From positions 1 through 14,003 of the forward strand of contig JAQBOT010000369.1 in assembly GCA_028287885.1 (NCBI GenBank): 14,003 nt of DNA, given 5' to 3'. The position numbers were made by a program, and so were the translations under genes. Source of the DNA: Pedobacter sp. (GTDB lineage: Bacteria > Bacteroidota > Bacteroidia > Sphingobacteriales > Sphingobacteriaceae). Shown piece by piece: positions 6,922 to 13,425 of the stretch. Position 1 is the stretch's first letter, and every line of letters starts with the position of its first letter. Below the pieces are notes generated by a model. It did no database searches, was not told where the DNA came from, and worked only from the letters and a program-made list of their open reading frames with translations.

Positions 6922-8765
6922 AGATTGTGATCGCGGAGAAGCCATCTGTAGCAAGGGAATTGGCAAAGGTTTTCGGGGCTACAACAAAAAGAGATGGCTA
7001 TATTGAAGGCAAAGGGTATTCGTTTACCTGGGCATTTGGCCACCTGCTCCAATTGGCACCGCCACAGGAATATGGATTTATAGGCTGGCGGCGGCAACAC
7101 TTGCCGATGTTGCCTCAAAAGTTTAAGCTTGCAGTACGGAAAATAAAAACCAAAGATGGATTTATAGAAGATCCCTCGGTAAGGAAGCAGCTTAATACGA
7201 TTAAGATGTTGTTTGATGAAGCTACAGAGATCATTGTAGCGACGGATGCTGGGCGAGAAGGAGAACTTATTTTCCGTTATATCTATTATTACCTAAAATG
7301 TAAAAAGCCGTTTAAAAGGCTTTGGATCTCCTCCCAGACTGATGAGGCTATTAAGGAAGGCTTTCGAAACTTGAAACCAGGTACGGACTACGATACCTTG
7401 TTTAACTCTGCACATTGTCGTTCTGAATCTGATTGGTTGGTTGGAATGAATGCAACACAAGCCTTAAGTATTGCTGCCGGAAACAGAACCGTTTTATCTT
7501 TGGGTAGAGTACAAACTCCGACGTTAGCCATGATCTGTTCCAGATATTTGGAAAGCAAAAACTTTGTACCAAAGTTATTTTACCAGTTAAGCATATTGCT
7601 TGATAAAGATGGGCAGCAATTTAAAGCAATTTCGATAGCTAATTTTGATAAAAAAGAGGATGCTCAGTTGCTATTCGATAAGATAGAGGATGTTGCTGCT
7701 GGATTTCCTTTAGGTGGCCATATTAAAGATGTGGAATCCAAACCCAGGAAAGAACCACCACCACTGCTGCATGATTTAAGTAGTTTACAACAGGAAGCAA
7801 ATAAACGTAAAGGGTTTACTGCAGACCAGACACTTAATCTTTTGCAAAACCTATATGAAAGTAAGTTGGTTTCTTATCCAAGAACGGGCAGTCGTTACAT
7901 TGGTGATGATGTCTTTGCGGGGATTCCGAAGTTGCTGGGTCAACTAACAAATCATTCTGAATTTGGAAAGACGGCAGAATTTCTTTTAACCACGCCGCTT
8001 AATAAGCGCAGTGTAAATGGAAAGAAAGTAACAGATCACCATGCCATACTACCCACCGGTGAGGCAGCATACAACTTAAGTAGTGATAAACAGGCTATTT
8101 ATGATATGGTAGTAGGACGGATGCTGGAGGCTTTCCATAAAGAGTGCGTCAAGGAGATCACCAAGATAACCATTGAATCAGGTTCAGAGTTCGTTGCCAA
8201 CGGCACCGTTATCCGCTCAGCCGGCTGGCGGTCTGTGCTGAATAATACGGATGATGATTCCAAAGATGAGGAAAGCGTTTCTCTGCCAAAAGTTAAAAAA
8301 GGAGAAAGCCTGCCAATTCAGGATAAAAGCCTTGTCGAAAAACAAACGAAACCGAAGCCTTTATATAACGAAGCATCACTTCTAAAAGCTCTGGAAACGT
8401 CGGGGAAAGAGATTGAGGATGAAGAACTGCGTTACGCCATGAAAGATAGTGGTTTGGGGACGCCGGCAACACGGGCCTCTATAATCGAAACACTAATTAC
8501 CAGGGATTATATCAAGCGAGAAAAGAGAAACCTAATTCCAACGGACAGAGGATTAACGGTATATGATGTTGTAAAAGATCAGAAGATTGCTCAGGCCGAA
8601 CTTACCGGCCAATGGGAAAAGAGACTGGAAGAGATCAGATCAGGATCTTCTGTAGCTGATTTTAAGGCAGAAATCACGGCTTATACCAGGGCAATCACAA
8701 ATGAGCTTCTAAGCAGCGCAGTGCGCCTGACAACAGATGCCCTGCCAAAAGCACCAGTTGCTTAG
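6918..8765 (+). CDS. topB: DNA topoisomerase III (type IA)
   Basis: This ATP-independent type IA topoisomerase relaxes and decatenates single-stranded or gapped DNA. The Toprim domain starts at once (MKIVIAEKPS, with E7) and has the metal-binding ATDAGREGE motif at 108-116 (D110, E113, E115). SLGRVQTPTLA at 194-204 is the conserved domain-I block. The catalytic Tyr is Y320 in SYPRTGSRYI. The later blocks VTDHHAILPTG and DSGLGTPATRASIIETLI are also present. At 615 aa it is a little shorter than E. coli TopB (653 aa). It ends soon after the core with a basic/hydrophobic tail and no C-terminal zinc-finger cysteines. A charged insert rich in Asp, Glu and Lys (about residues 435-470) is not part of the core motifs. 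The start overlaps the stop of the HDAC-fold gene by four bases. Confidence 0.96.
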   Translation: MKIVIAEKPSVARELAKVFGATTKRDGYIEGKGYSFTWAFGHLLQLAPPQEYGFIGWRRQHLPMLPQKFKLAVRKIKTKDGFIEDPSVRKQLNTIKMLFDEATEIIVATDAGREGELIFRYIYYYLKCKKPFKRLWISSQTDEAIKEGFRNLKPGTDYDTLFNSAHCRSESDWLVGMNATQALSIAAGNRTVLSLGRVQTPTLAMICSRYLESKNFVPKLFYQLSILLDKDGQQFKAISIANFDKKEDAQLLFDKIEDVAAGFPLGGHIKDVESKPRKEPPPLLHDLSSLQQEANKRKGFTADQTLNLLQNLYESKLVSYPRTGSRYIGDDVFAGIPKLLGQLTNHSEFGKTAEFLLTTPLNKRSVNGKKVTDHHAILPTGEAAYNLSSDKQAIYDMVVGRMLEAFHKECVKEITKITIESGSEFVANGTVIRSAGWRSVLNNTDDDSKDEESVSLPKVKKGESLPIQDKSLVEKQTKPKPLYNEASLLKALETSGKEIEDEELRYAMKDSGLGTPATRASIIETLITRDYIKREKRNLIPTDRGLTVYDVVKDQKIAQAELTGQWEKRLEEIRSGSSVADFKAEITAYTRAITNELLSSAVRLTTDALPKAPVA

Positions 8766-8817
8766 TGGTACCGTATTTGTTCATAAGAGAAATAATAATC
8801 TAAACAAAGCATTCCTA

Positions 8818-9918
8818 ATGATTACCAGCATCCTAGTATTAATAATGACATCTGCAATCATCCTGATGGTGCTTAAGCTTCCAGTTTTCGGGAGCCTTCC
8901 TGCAGGAGAACGATTGAGTCGGATTCTTGATGCCGAAAATTACTCAGAGGGAACATTCGAAAATCAGTCACCAACTCCCATGAAGCCAGAAGGGGTAAGT
9001 TACTTCATGATCATAAAGGAACTTCTCAAAAAAAACAAGAACGGCTCGCCATTATTCACTTTACCGACGATCACACCTGATTTTAGCAAGCAAGGGCCGG
9101 AAACACGAATTATCTGGTTTGGTCATTCTTCTTATTTGATACAAACGGCAGACTTGAACATATTGGTTGACCCGGTTTTCAGCAAAACAACATCGCCTTT
9201 TTCGTTTATTGGCAACACAAGCTACCCTGGTACTGACTTCATACATCCAGAAGATTTACCTCAAATAGATATTTTGTTGATTTCCCACGATCATTATGAT
9301 CACCTGGATTATCCAAGCATACTGAAGCTAAAATCTAAAACTAAACTTTTCATTACTTCGATAGGCGTGGGCGCCCATCTTGAACGTTGGGGAGTCGCAA
9401 AAGAGAAGATCAAGGAGCTGGTTTGGCATGAAAAGTTTAGGTATAACGAAGAAGTCAACTTTATTGCTTTACCGGCACGGCACTTTGGTGGACGATTACT
9501 AAAAAGAAACAAGAGCCTTTGGTCATCTTTTATCTTAGAAACCGCTGATGAAAAAATTTACCTTGGAGGTGATTCGGGCTACGATGCCCATTTTTCAACC
9601 ATTGGCAATGAGCATGGGCCTTTTGACCTTGCGATATTAGAATGTGGGCAGTACGACAAGTATTGGCCCTATATCCACATGTTTCCGGAACAAACCGTGC
9701 AGGCCGCTATTGATCTGAAAGCGAAGGTGCTTTTGCCAGTTCATTGGGGGAAATTCACTTTAGCAAAGCACGACTGGAATGAGCCAATCGAGCGACTTTT
9801 GGCAGCCAGCGAAAAGAAGGGATTGCAGGTTACAACCCCGATCTTAGGTGAATCCATTAGGCTACAGGAATACTATCCGGCATCTCGCTGGTGGCGGACT
9901 AATCCTTCGCGAACATAA
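8818..9918 (+). CDS. Membrane-anchored metallo-beta-lactamase-fold hydrolase, NAPE-PLD/UlaG-like
   Basis: This 366 aa protein is a metal-dependent hydrolase. Residues 3-20 (ITSILVLIMTSAIILMVL) form one membrane segment or uncleaved signal, which puts the catalytic domain outside the cytoplasm. The fold begins at IIWFGHSSYLIQ (98-109) and LVDPVFS. The metal-binding motif HDHYDHLD gives H157, H159, D161 and H162. Further ligands are H222 in PARHFGG, D252 in GGDSGY and H309 in PVHWGKF. The Y-x-H-M-x-PE block before PVHWG also occurs in N-acyl-phosphatidylethanolamine phospholipase D relatives, so a lipid or phosphodiester substrate is possible but unproven. The frame stays open upstream to an ATG at 8737 inside topB. 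I prefer 8818 because the extra 27 residues are polar, would precede the membrane segment and would overlap topB by 29 bases. No Shine-Dalgarno sequence decides it. Confidence 0.87.
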   Translation: MITSILVLIMTSAIILMVLKLPVFGSLPAGERLSRILDAENYSEGTFENQSPTPMKPEGVSYFMIIKELLKKNKNGSPLFTLPTITPDFSKQGPETRIIWFGHSSYLIQTADLNILVDPVFSKTTSPFSFIGNTSYPGTDFIHPEDLPQIDILLISHDHYDHLDYPSILKLKSKTKLFITSIGVGAHLERWGVAKEKIKELVWHEKFRYNEEVNFIALPARHFGGRLLKRNKSLWSSFILETADEKIYLGGDSGYDAHFSTIGNEHGPFDLAILECGQYDKYWPYIHMFPEQTVQAAIDLKAKVLLPVHWGKFTLAKHDWNEPIERLLAASEKKGLQVTTPILGESIRLQEYYPASRWWRTNPSRT

Positions 9919-9972
9919 ACAATAGGAAAAATTCCATGTTATAAGGTGAATTAATAACAAGATATTTGAAGC

Positions 9973-10296
9973 ATGAAAACGGATCTTATAGAAATATTTC
10001 AGACTATACGCGCAGAACTACAACCCTATGCAGCCTTAAGTTTTAATAACCGAATCAACAGCGAAGAAGCCTACGATTTATGGTCTGAAAAAAACATTAA
10101 AGATGAAGGTATCACTGAACGTTTTTTTGCGGAAGTAAAGATCGAGTCTGACCATGTCGTATTCCGTTATTCATCGCTAACTGGTGACGGTGAGCAGCAA
10201 GATGAAATTAGGCAACTGGATGACGTAACAATGAAGAAACTTGATGACGAGCTTTCTGCAACGTATAAGGTGTTTAAAGAACAGGAGTGGGTATAA
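9973..10296 (+). CDS. Small acidic protein of unknown function, 107 aa
   Basis: This is a complete 107 aa gene with an ATG start and TAA stop. The product is soluble and rich in Asp and Glu, with no signal peptide or membrane segment. The order appears to be an N-terminal helix (MKTDLIEIFQTIRAELQPYA), a polar section NRINSEEAYDLWSEKN, two strands (FFAEVKIESDHVVFRYSSL), and a C-terminal helix (MKKLDDELSATYKVFKEQ). I do not recognise a named domain. The paired strands after a helix recall the small DUF1801-type fold but the resemblance is weak. The last ten bases overlap the GTG start of the following homing-endonuclease-like gene, so the two are probably translated together. GATATTTGA sits three bases before the ATG, the same arrangement as at kynU. 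The gene looks genuine because its length, codon use and tight packing match its neighbours. Confidence 0.7.
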   Translation: MKTDLIEIFQTIRAELQPYAALSFNNRINSEEAYDLWSEKNIKDEGITERFFAEVKIESDHVVFRYSSLTGDGEQQDEIRQLDDVTMKKLDDELSATYKVFKEQEWV

Positions 10297-11084
10297 CATC
10301 GGATTGGCTGGCTGACATATTTGATTCTTTGCGTAAGCTGGAAATCAGCTGCAAAGCTGCATCAGATGACACATTCAATTTGGTGATTTTAGATGATGGA
10401 AGATTGGTGTTGAACCTGATTCCGATGGTAAATAGCTATAAACCGGAACTCCTGGTAGAAAAACAGAAATCTTTTCATGAGCATGGAATTCTGCTTATTC
10501 AGCTTTGGGAAGACATCTGGTTGAAAAAGAAAGAACAGGTTTTAAGTAGGATTATTTCTCTGCTTGGTAGAAATCAGAAACTTCACGGCCGCAAAACAAA
10601 GATTGAAATTCTTGACCAAGCCAGGGCCGATGAATTTTTGTTTAAGTACCATCTGCAGGGATCTGCTAAAGCAAGGTATAAGTTCGGTTTAACTTACAAC
10701 CAGGAACTTGTTGCCGTAGCAACGTTTAGTGGCAGCAGATTAATGAAACAAAAGGGGCCGGAGTATCGTTCCGCGGAACTGATTCGCTTCGCCAGCAAAA
10801 GTACCTTTACGGTGACGGGTGGCCTAACCAAGCTTCTGAAACATTATCTTGGGTTAGTGAAACCCAATGACCTGATGAGTTATGCTGACCGCGATTGGTC
10901 GTATGGCAAAGGTTATGAGTCTTCAGGTTTTATTCTGACTGAAGTTCAGGAGCCATCATATCTGTGGCTCGATACCGCTACATTATCTCGTTATTTTCCG
11001 CACAGAAGGCCCACCGAGGAGCAACAATCGAACTTTGTCGAAATTTTCAATACGGGCAATTTGAAATACATATTATACTTGTAA
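10287..11084 (+). CDS. Homing-endonuclease-like protein (VSR-like plus phage C-terminal domain), probably domesticated
   Basis: The frame opens with GTG at 10287 (AGGAG immediately before it) and runs 265 codons; no in-frame ATG occurs until residue 47. Residues 55-90 resemble the end of the very-short-patch-repair-like endonuclease module of phage homing proteins (KSFHEHGILLIQLWEDIW, then KKKEQVLSRI). Residues 100-228 resemble the module that follows it in those proteins: DEFLFKYHLQGSAKARYKFG, ELVAVATFSGSRL, AELIRFASKSTFTVTGGLTKLLKH, SYADRDWSYGKGYESSGF. The C-terminus FNTGNLKYILYL matches the usual phage ending around GNxKF. The D/E-x-K region expected near residues 35-50 reads LDDGRLVLNLIPMV, without the usual acidic-core-plus-Asn-Gly-Tyr pattern, so nuclease activity is doubtful. 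These resemblances are from memory of the family. It overlaps the small acidic gene by 10 bases and ends one base before miaA. Confidence 0.7.
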   Translation: MGITSDWLADIFDSLRKLEISCKAASDDTFNLVILDDGRLVLNLIPMVNSYKPELLVEKQKSFHEHGILLIQLWEDIWLKKKEQVLSRIISLLGRNQKLHGRKTKIEILDQARADEFLFKYHLQGSAKARYKFGLTYNQELVAVATFSGSRLMKQKGPEYRSAELIRFASKSTFTVTGGLTKLLKHYLGLVKPNDLMSYADRDWSYGKGYESSGFILTEVQEPSYLWLDTATLSRYFPHRRPTEEQQSNFVEIFNTGNLKYILYL

Positions 11085-11085
11085 A

Positions 11086-12039
11086 ATGGAGGGAGTTCCT
11101 TTACTGATTATTCTCGGACCCACAGCAAGTGGTAAAACTAAGCTTGCAGTACAGTTGGCGGCTGCGCTAAATGGGGAGATCATCAGTGCAGACAGCAGAC
11201 AGGTATTCAGAGGTATGGACATCGGAACTGGCAAGGACTTGGCTGAATACGAGCTTTCCGGCAGCAAAATACGACATCATTTGATCGATATTCGAGATGC
11301 TGGCGAAAAATATCATGTAGACAGCTTCAAGCAAGACTTTTATGCTTCTTTTAAAGATGTTTCTGGCAGAGGTCTATTGCCGATTCTTTGTGGCGGGACC
11401 GGAATGTATATACACAGCCTGCTTCAGAATCATAGGTATACATCAATTCCTGTAAACCTGGAACTTAGGTCGAAGCTAATAAATTGCTCAACTGAAGAAT
11501 TGAAGGCGACTTTAGGTACATTTCCCCCCAAGTTGACCATACATGCCGACCAATCGACAAACAAAAGATTGATCCGGGCGATTGAGGTCGCGTCGTTTTT
11601 ACAATCCGGTGAACTCATAGAACAACGGCAGGAAAAGTTTGTTCCCAGCGTCATCGGGTTAACAGAAGATGTAAAATCAAGAAGAAAGAAAATTGAAAAC
11701 CGTTTATCCGACCGGTTTAACCAGGGCTTGATTCGAGAGGTTGAAAGTTTACTTGCAAGCGGTGTGTCTGCGGAAATACTGACTTTTTATGGATTGGAGT
11801 ACAAGATGATCGTTTCCTATTTGAAACACGAGATAACGCTGGCAGAATTGAAAGAACGTCTTTTTAACGGTATTTGTCAGTACGCGAAGAGACAAATGAC
11901 TTTTTTTCGCAAAATGGAAAAAGACGGTGTGAAGATACGTTGGTATCAGGCTGATAAACCATTAGACGAATTAACGAAAGTAATTCTTCATGATTTAGAG
12001 AATGCCGGATTCAGCCGAATCGAGATTGATGACTTATAA
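11086..12039 (+). CDS. miaA: tRNA dimethylallyltransferase (MiaA)
   Basis: MiaA adds a dimethylallyl group to N6 of A37 in tRNAs reading UNN codons, the first step of i6A/ms2i6A formation. The 317 aa length is normal. The P-loop is GPTASGKT at 11-18. The substrate-binding block SADSRQVFRGMDIGTGKD at 34-51 contains the catalytic D36. HHLIDI, LCGGTGMYIHSLL at 101-113, NKRLIRAIEV at 159-168 and QYAKRQMTFFRK at 265-276 complete the family set. The sequence GTGKD replaces the more common GTAKP, a variant I associate with one of the two MiaA types of Bacteroidota, so a second miaA may exist elsewhere in the genome. The ATG is one base after the stop of the homing-endonuclease-like gene, implying co-transcription. 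No Shine-Dalgarno sequence is visible. Confidence 0.95.
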   Translation: MEGVPLLIILGPTASGKTKLAVQLAAALNGEIISADSRQVFRGMDIGTGKDLAEYELSGSKIRHHLIDIRDAGEKYHVDSFKQDFYASFKDVSGRGLLPILCGGTGMYIHSLLQNHRYTSIPVNLELRSKLINCSTEELKATLGTFPPKLTIHADQSTNKRLIRAIEVASFLQSGELIEQRQEKFVPSVIGLTEDVKSRRKKIENRLSDRFNQGLIREVESLLASGVSAEILTFYGLEYKMIVSYLKHEITLAELKERLFNGICQYAKRQMTFFRKMEKDGVKIRWYQADKPLDELTKVILHDLENAGFSRIEIDDL

Positions 12040-12071
12040 TATCTCCGACAATTTTTTTCCTTGGCATACAT

Positions 12072-12120
12072 TTTGTTTAGGAGGAGATAACAAACAAAGC
12101 AAGTTACTGCATTTGCAGTA
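12072..12120 (+). promoter_or_regulatory. Structured leader before the outer-membrane protein gene
   Basis: Two inverted repeats lie in tandem in the 105-base gap before the ATG at 12145. TTTGTTT (12072-12078) can pair with AAACAAA (12092-12098), leaving the purine-rich AGGAGGAGA in the loop. TACTGC (12105-12110) pairs with GCAGTA (12115-12120) around the loop ATTT. The palindrome GTTTAAAC (12121-12128) follows. The AGGAGG is not followed by a start codon at translation distance. The repeats are plain in the sequence; a regulatory or mRNA-stabilising role is inference. Confidence 0.4.
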
Positions 12121-12144
12121 GTTTAAACGAAACGACAAAATAAG

Positions 12145-12681
12145 ATGAAAAAAGTTACAAAAATTCTAGCCTCTGCAGCAGCTGTAGTCGCTTTATTCTT
12201 TTCTACAAATGTTAGTGCTCAAGCTCCAAGATTAGGTATCGGAATAAATGCAGGTGTACCCACCAATAATGATTATTTTAATTTTACTTTAGGTGCTGAC
12301 GCGCGTTTTCAATTTGATGTTGCAAACCAATTGTCGATTCCGGTAACGGTTGGTTATACCAACTTTTTCGCAAAGGATTACGACTTGGGAACCACAACCG
12401 TTAAAGGTCAGGATTATGGATTTATTCCTGTTAAAGCTGGTTTAAAGTATTTCTTCGATCCTTCTGGATCAGGTTTGTACGGTTTAGCTGAAGCGGGTGC
12501 TGCTTTTGGAGTAACAAACAACTCTAAAACTGCATTCATTTATTCTCCTGCTGTTGGATATGCCTGGAGTAATGGTCTAGACTTAGGTGTAAAATATGAA
12601 GGTATTTCAAAAGCAACAAATTACACAACTGGAACTACTGGACAAGTAGCTTTAAGAATTGCTTACGGATTCAAATTATAA
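12145..12681 (+). CDS. Outer-membrane beta-barrel protein, 178 aa
   Basis: This small exported protein has a textbook signal peptide: MKKVTKIL, a hydrophobic core ASAAAVVALFF, and cleavage after V-S-A at residue 25. The mature part of about 153 residues alternates short hydrophobic/aromatic strands with polar turns (LGIGINAGVP, FTLGADARFQF, IPVTVGYTNFF, FIPVKAGLKYFF, GLYGLAEAGAAFG, YSPAVGYAW, LDLGVKYEGIS) and ends in QVALRIAYGFKL. This is the pattern of an eight- or ten-stranded outer-membrane barrel like OmpW/OmpX-type porin-family proteins. No enzymatic residues are visible. Its codons are more uniform and AT-ending than those of its neighbours, and with a structured leader and its own strong terminator it looks like a highly expressed single-gene unit. 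The ATG has the A-rich upstream context AAAATAAG rather than a Shine-Dalgarno sequence. Ligand or role is unknown. Confidence 0.88.
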   Translation: MKKVTKILASAAAVVALFFSTNVSAQAPRLGIGINAGVPTNNDYFNFTLGADARFQFDVANQLSIPVTVGYTNFFAKDYDLGTTTVKGQDYGFIPVKAGLKYFFDPSGSGLYGLAEAGAAFGVTNNSKTAFIYSPAVGYAWSNGLDLGVKYEGISKATNYTTGTTGQVALRIAYGFKL

Positions 12682-12702
12682 TCTGAATTCAATAAGATTA
12701 AT

Positions 12703-12731
12703 AAAGCCTCCCGATTATCGGGGGGCTTTTT
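12703..12731 (+). terminator. Intrinsic terminator after the outer-membrane protein gene
   Basis: AAAGCCTCCCGA (12703-12714) pairs with TCGGGGGGCTTT (12718-12729) around the three-base loop TTA; the single deviation is a T-G wobble. The T run reaches 12731 (five T). It lies 21 bases after the stop codon and is GC-rich, so it should end transcription efficiently. Confidence 0.93.
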
Positions 12732-12796
12732 CTATGAAAGCATATTAATCACTAAATTCACGGCAACGCAAGATATAAGCGCATAAATCACGTATC

Positions 12797-13321
12797 ATGA
12801 ATAATTACTTAGGGGTTCTTCTAATCCTCACATTGACTTCCTGCACAAATTCAAAGAAGCATGTTGTATCAGCACAGCAAAATAATTCTGCAGCAAGAGC
12901 GATTGAAGGTGTTCAATTGGAAAGTCCTAAGATCCAGGCGATTTATGAAAGTTACATCGCGTTGAAAAATTCATTAGTTGCCTCCAAATATGATGATTCT
13001 AAGATTGCTGCAAATCAACTTAGCCTTGATCTTGGCGAATACCAGGGCTGTGAAACCACTGCATTGATTGCAAAAAAGATTTCGGTTTCAAAAGATCTCC
13101 AGGAACAAAGGAAAGAATTTACATACCTAAGTTCCGACGTTATAGCACTGTTTATGCATACGACGATCAAACAAGGCGTAATCTATGTTGCACATTGTCC
13201 AATGGCAAATCATGGGGAGGGAGGCGATTGGTTGTCGGGTGAAAAGAAAATTCAAAACCCATACTATGGTGACGCTATGCTTGAATGCGGTGCAGTTACC
13301 CAGGTGTTGAAGAAGAATTAG
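12797..13321 (+). CDS. Lipoprotein with DUF3347-like domain, possible metal binding
   Basis: The N-terminus is a lipoprotein signal: hydrophobic GVLLILTLTSC with a lipobox ending at C16, so the mature protein should be lipid-anchored in an envelope membrane. The remaining about 158 residues resemble the DUF3347 family, which occurs alone or fused to copper/silver efflux adaptor proteins in Bacteroidota. Helix-like IQAIYESYIALKNSLVASK starts the domain at about residue 46. The C-terminal signature at 131-165 includes VAHCPMANHGEGGDWLS, IQNPYYGDAM and LECG. C134, M136, H139, M161 and C164 form a plausible soft-metal ligand set. An additional C85 is present. No partner efflux gene lies in the window. 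It has its own spacing (115 bases) after the terminated outer-membrane gene. Domain membership is likely; metal binding is inferred from the residues and from the family's context. Confidence 0.82.
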   Translation: MNNYLGVLLILTLTSCTNSKKHVVSAQQNNSAARAIEGVQLESPKIQAIYESYIALKNSLVASKYDDSKIAANQLSLDLGEYQGCETTALIAKKISVSKDLQEQRKEFTYLSSDVIALFMHTTIKQGVIYVAHCPMANHGEGGDWLSGEKKIQNPYYGDAMLECGAVTQVLKKN

Positions 13322-13411
13322 CGCTCTTCTGCATTTAGGGCTTGCTTTTTCCTTTGCTAAGTTTATGAGAAATAGTGTAAACTTTTCGTGATAACAGACA
13401 AATCTAATTGC

Positions 13412-13419
13412 TATTTTTG
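13412..13419 (+). promoter_or_regulatory. Possible -7 box (TATTTTTG) directly before the glycoside-hydrolase-like gene
   Basis: TATTTTTG fits TAnnTTTG and ends six bases before the ATG at 13426, so a transcript starting at the usual distance would be almost leaderless. No good -33 TTTG lies 19-21 bases upstream. Confidence 0.3.
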
Positions 13420-13425
13420 TTTTGA

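Noticed and set aside
8737..8817. Upstream extension of the metallo-beta-lactamase-fold gene by 27 codons
   Set aside because: It would overlap topB by 29 bases and add a polar stretch before the membrane segment; the ATG at 8818 gives a normal N-terminus.
12061..12075. Possible promoter TTGGCATACATTTTG before the outer-membrane protein gene
   Set aside because: TACATTTTG has one base too many for TAnnTTTG and the TTG is too close to be a -33 element.
13322..13360. Possible terminator after the DUF3347-like gene (short T run near 13346)
   Set aside because: I could not pair more than three or four bases ahead of the T run, so no convincing stem exists.
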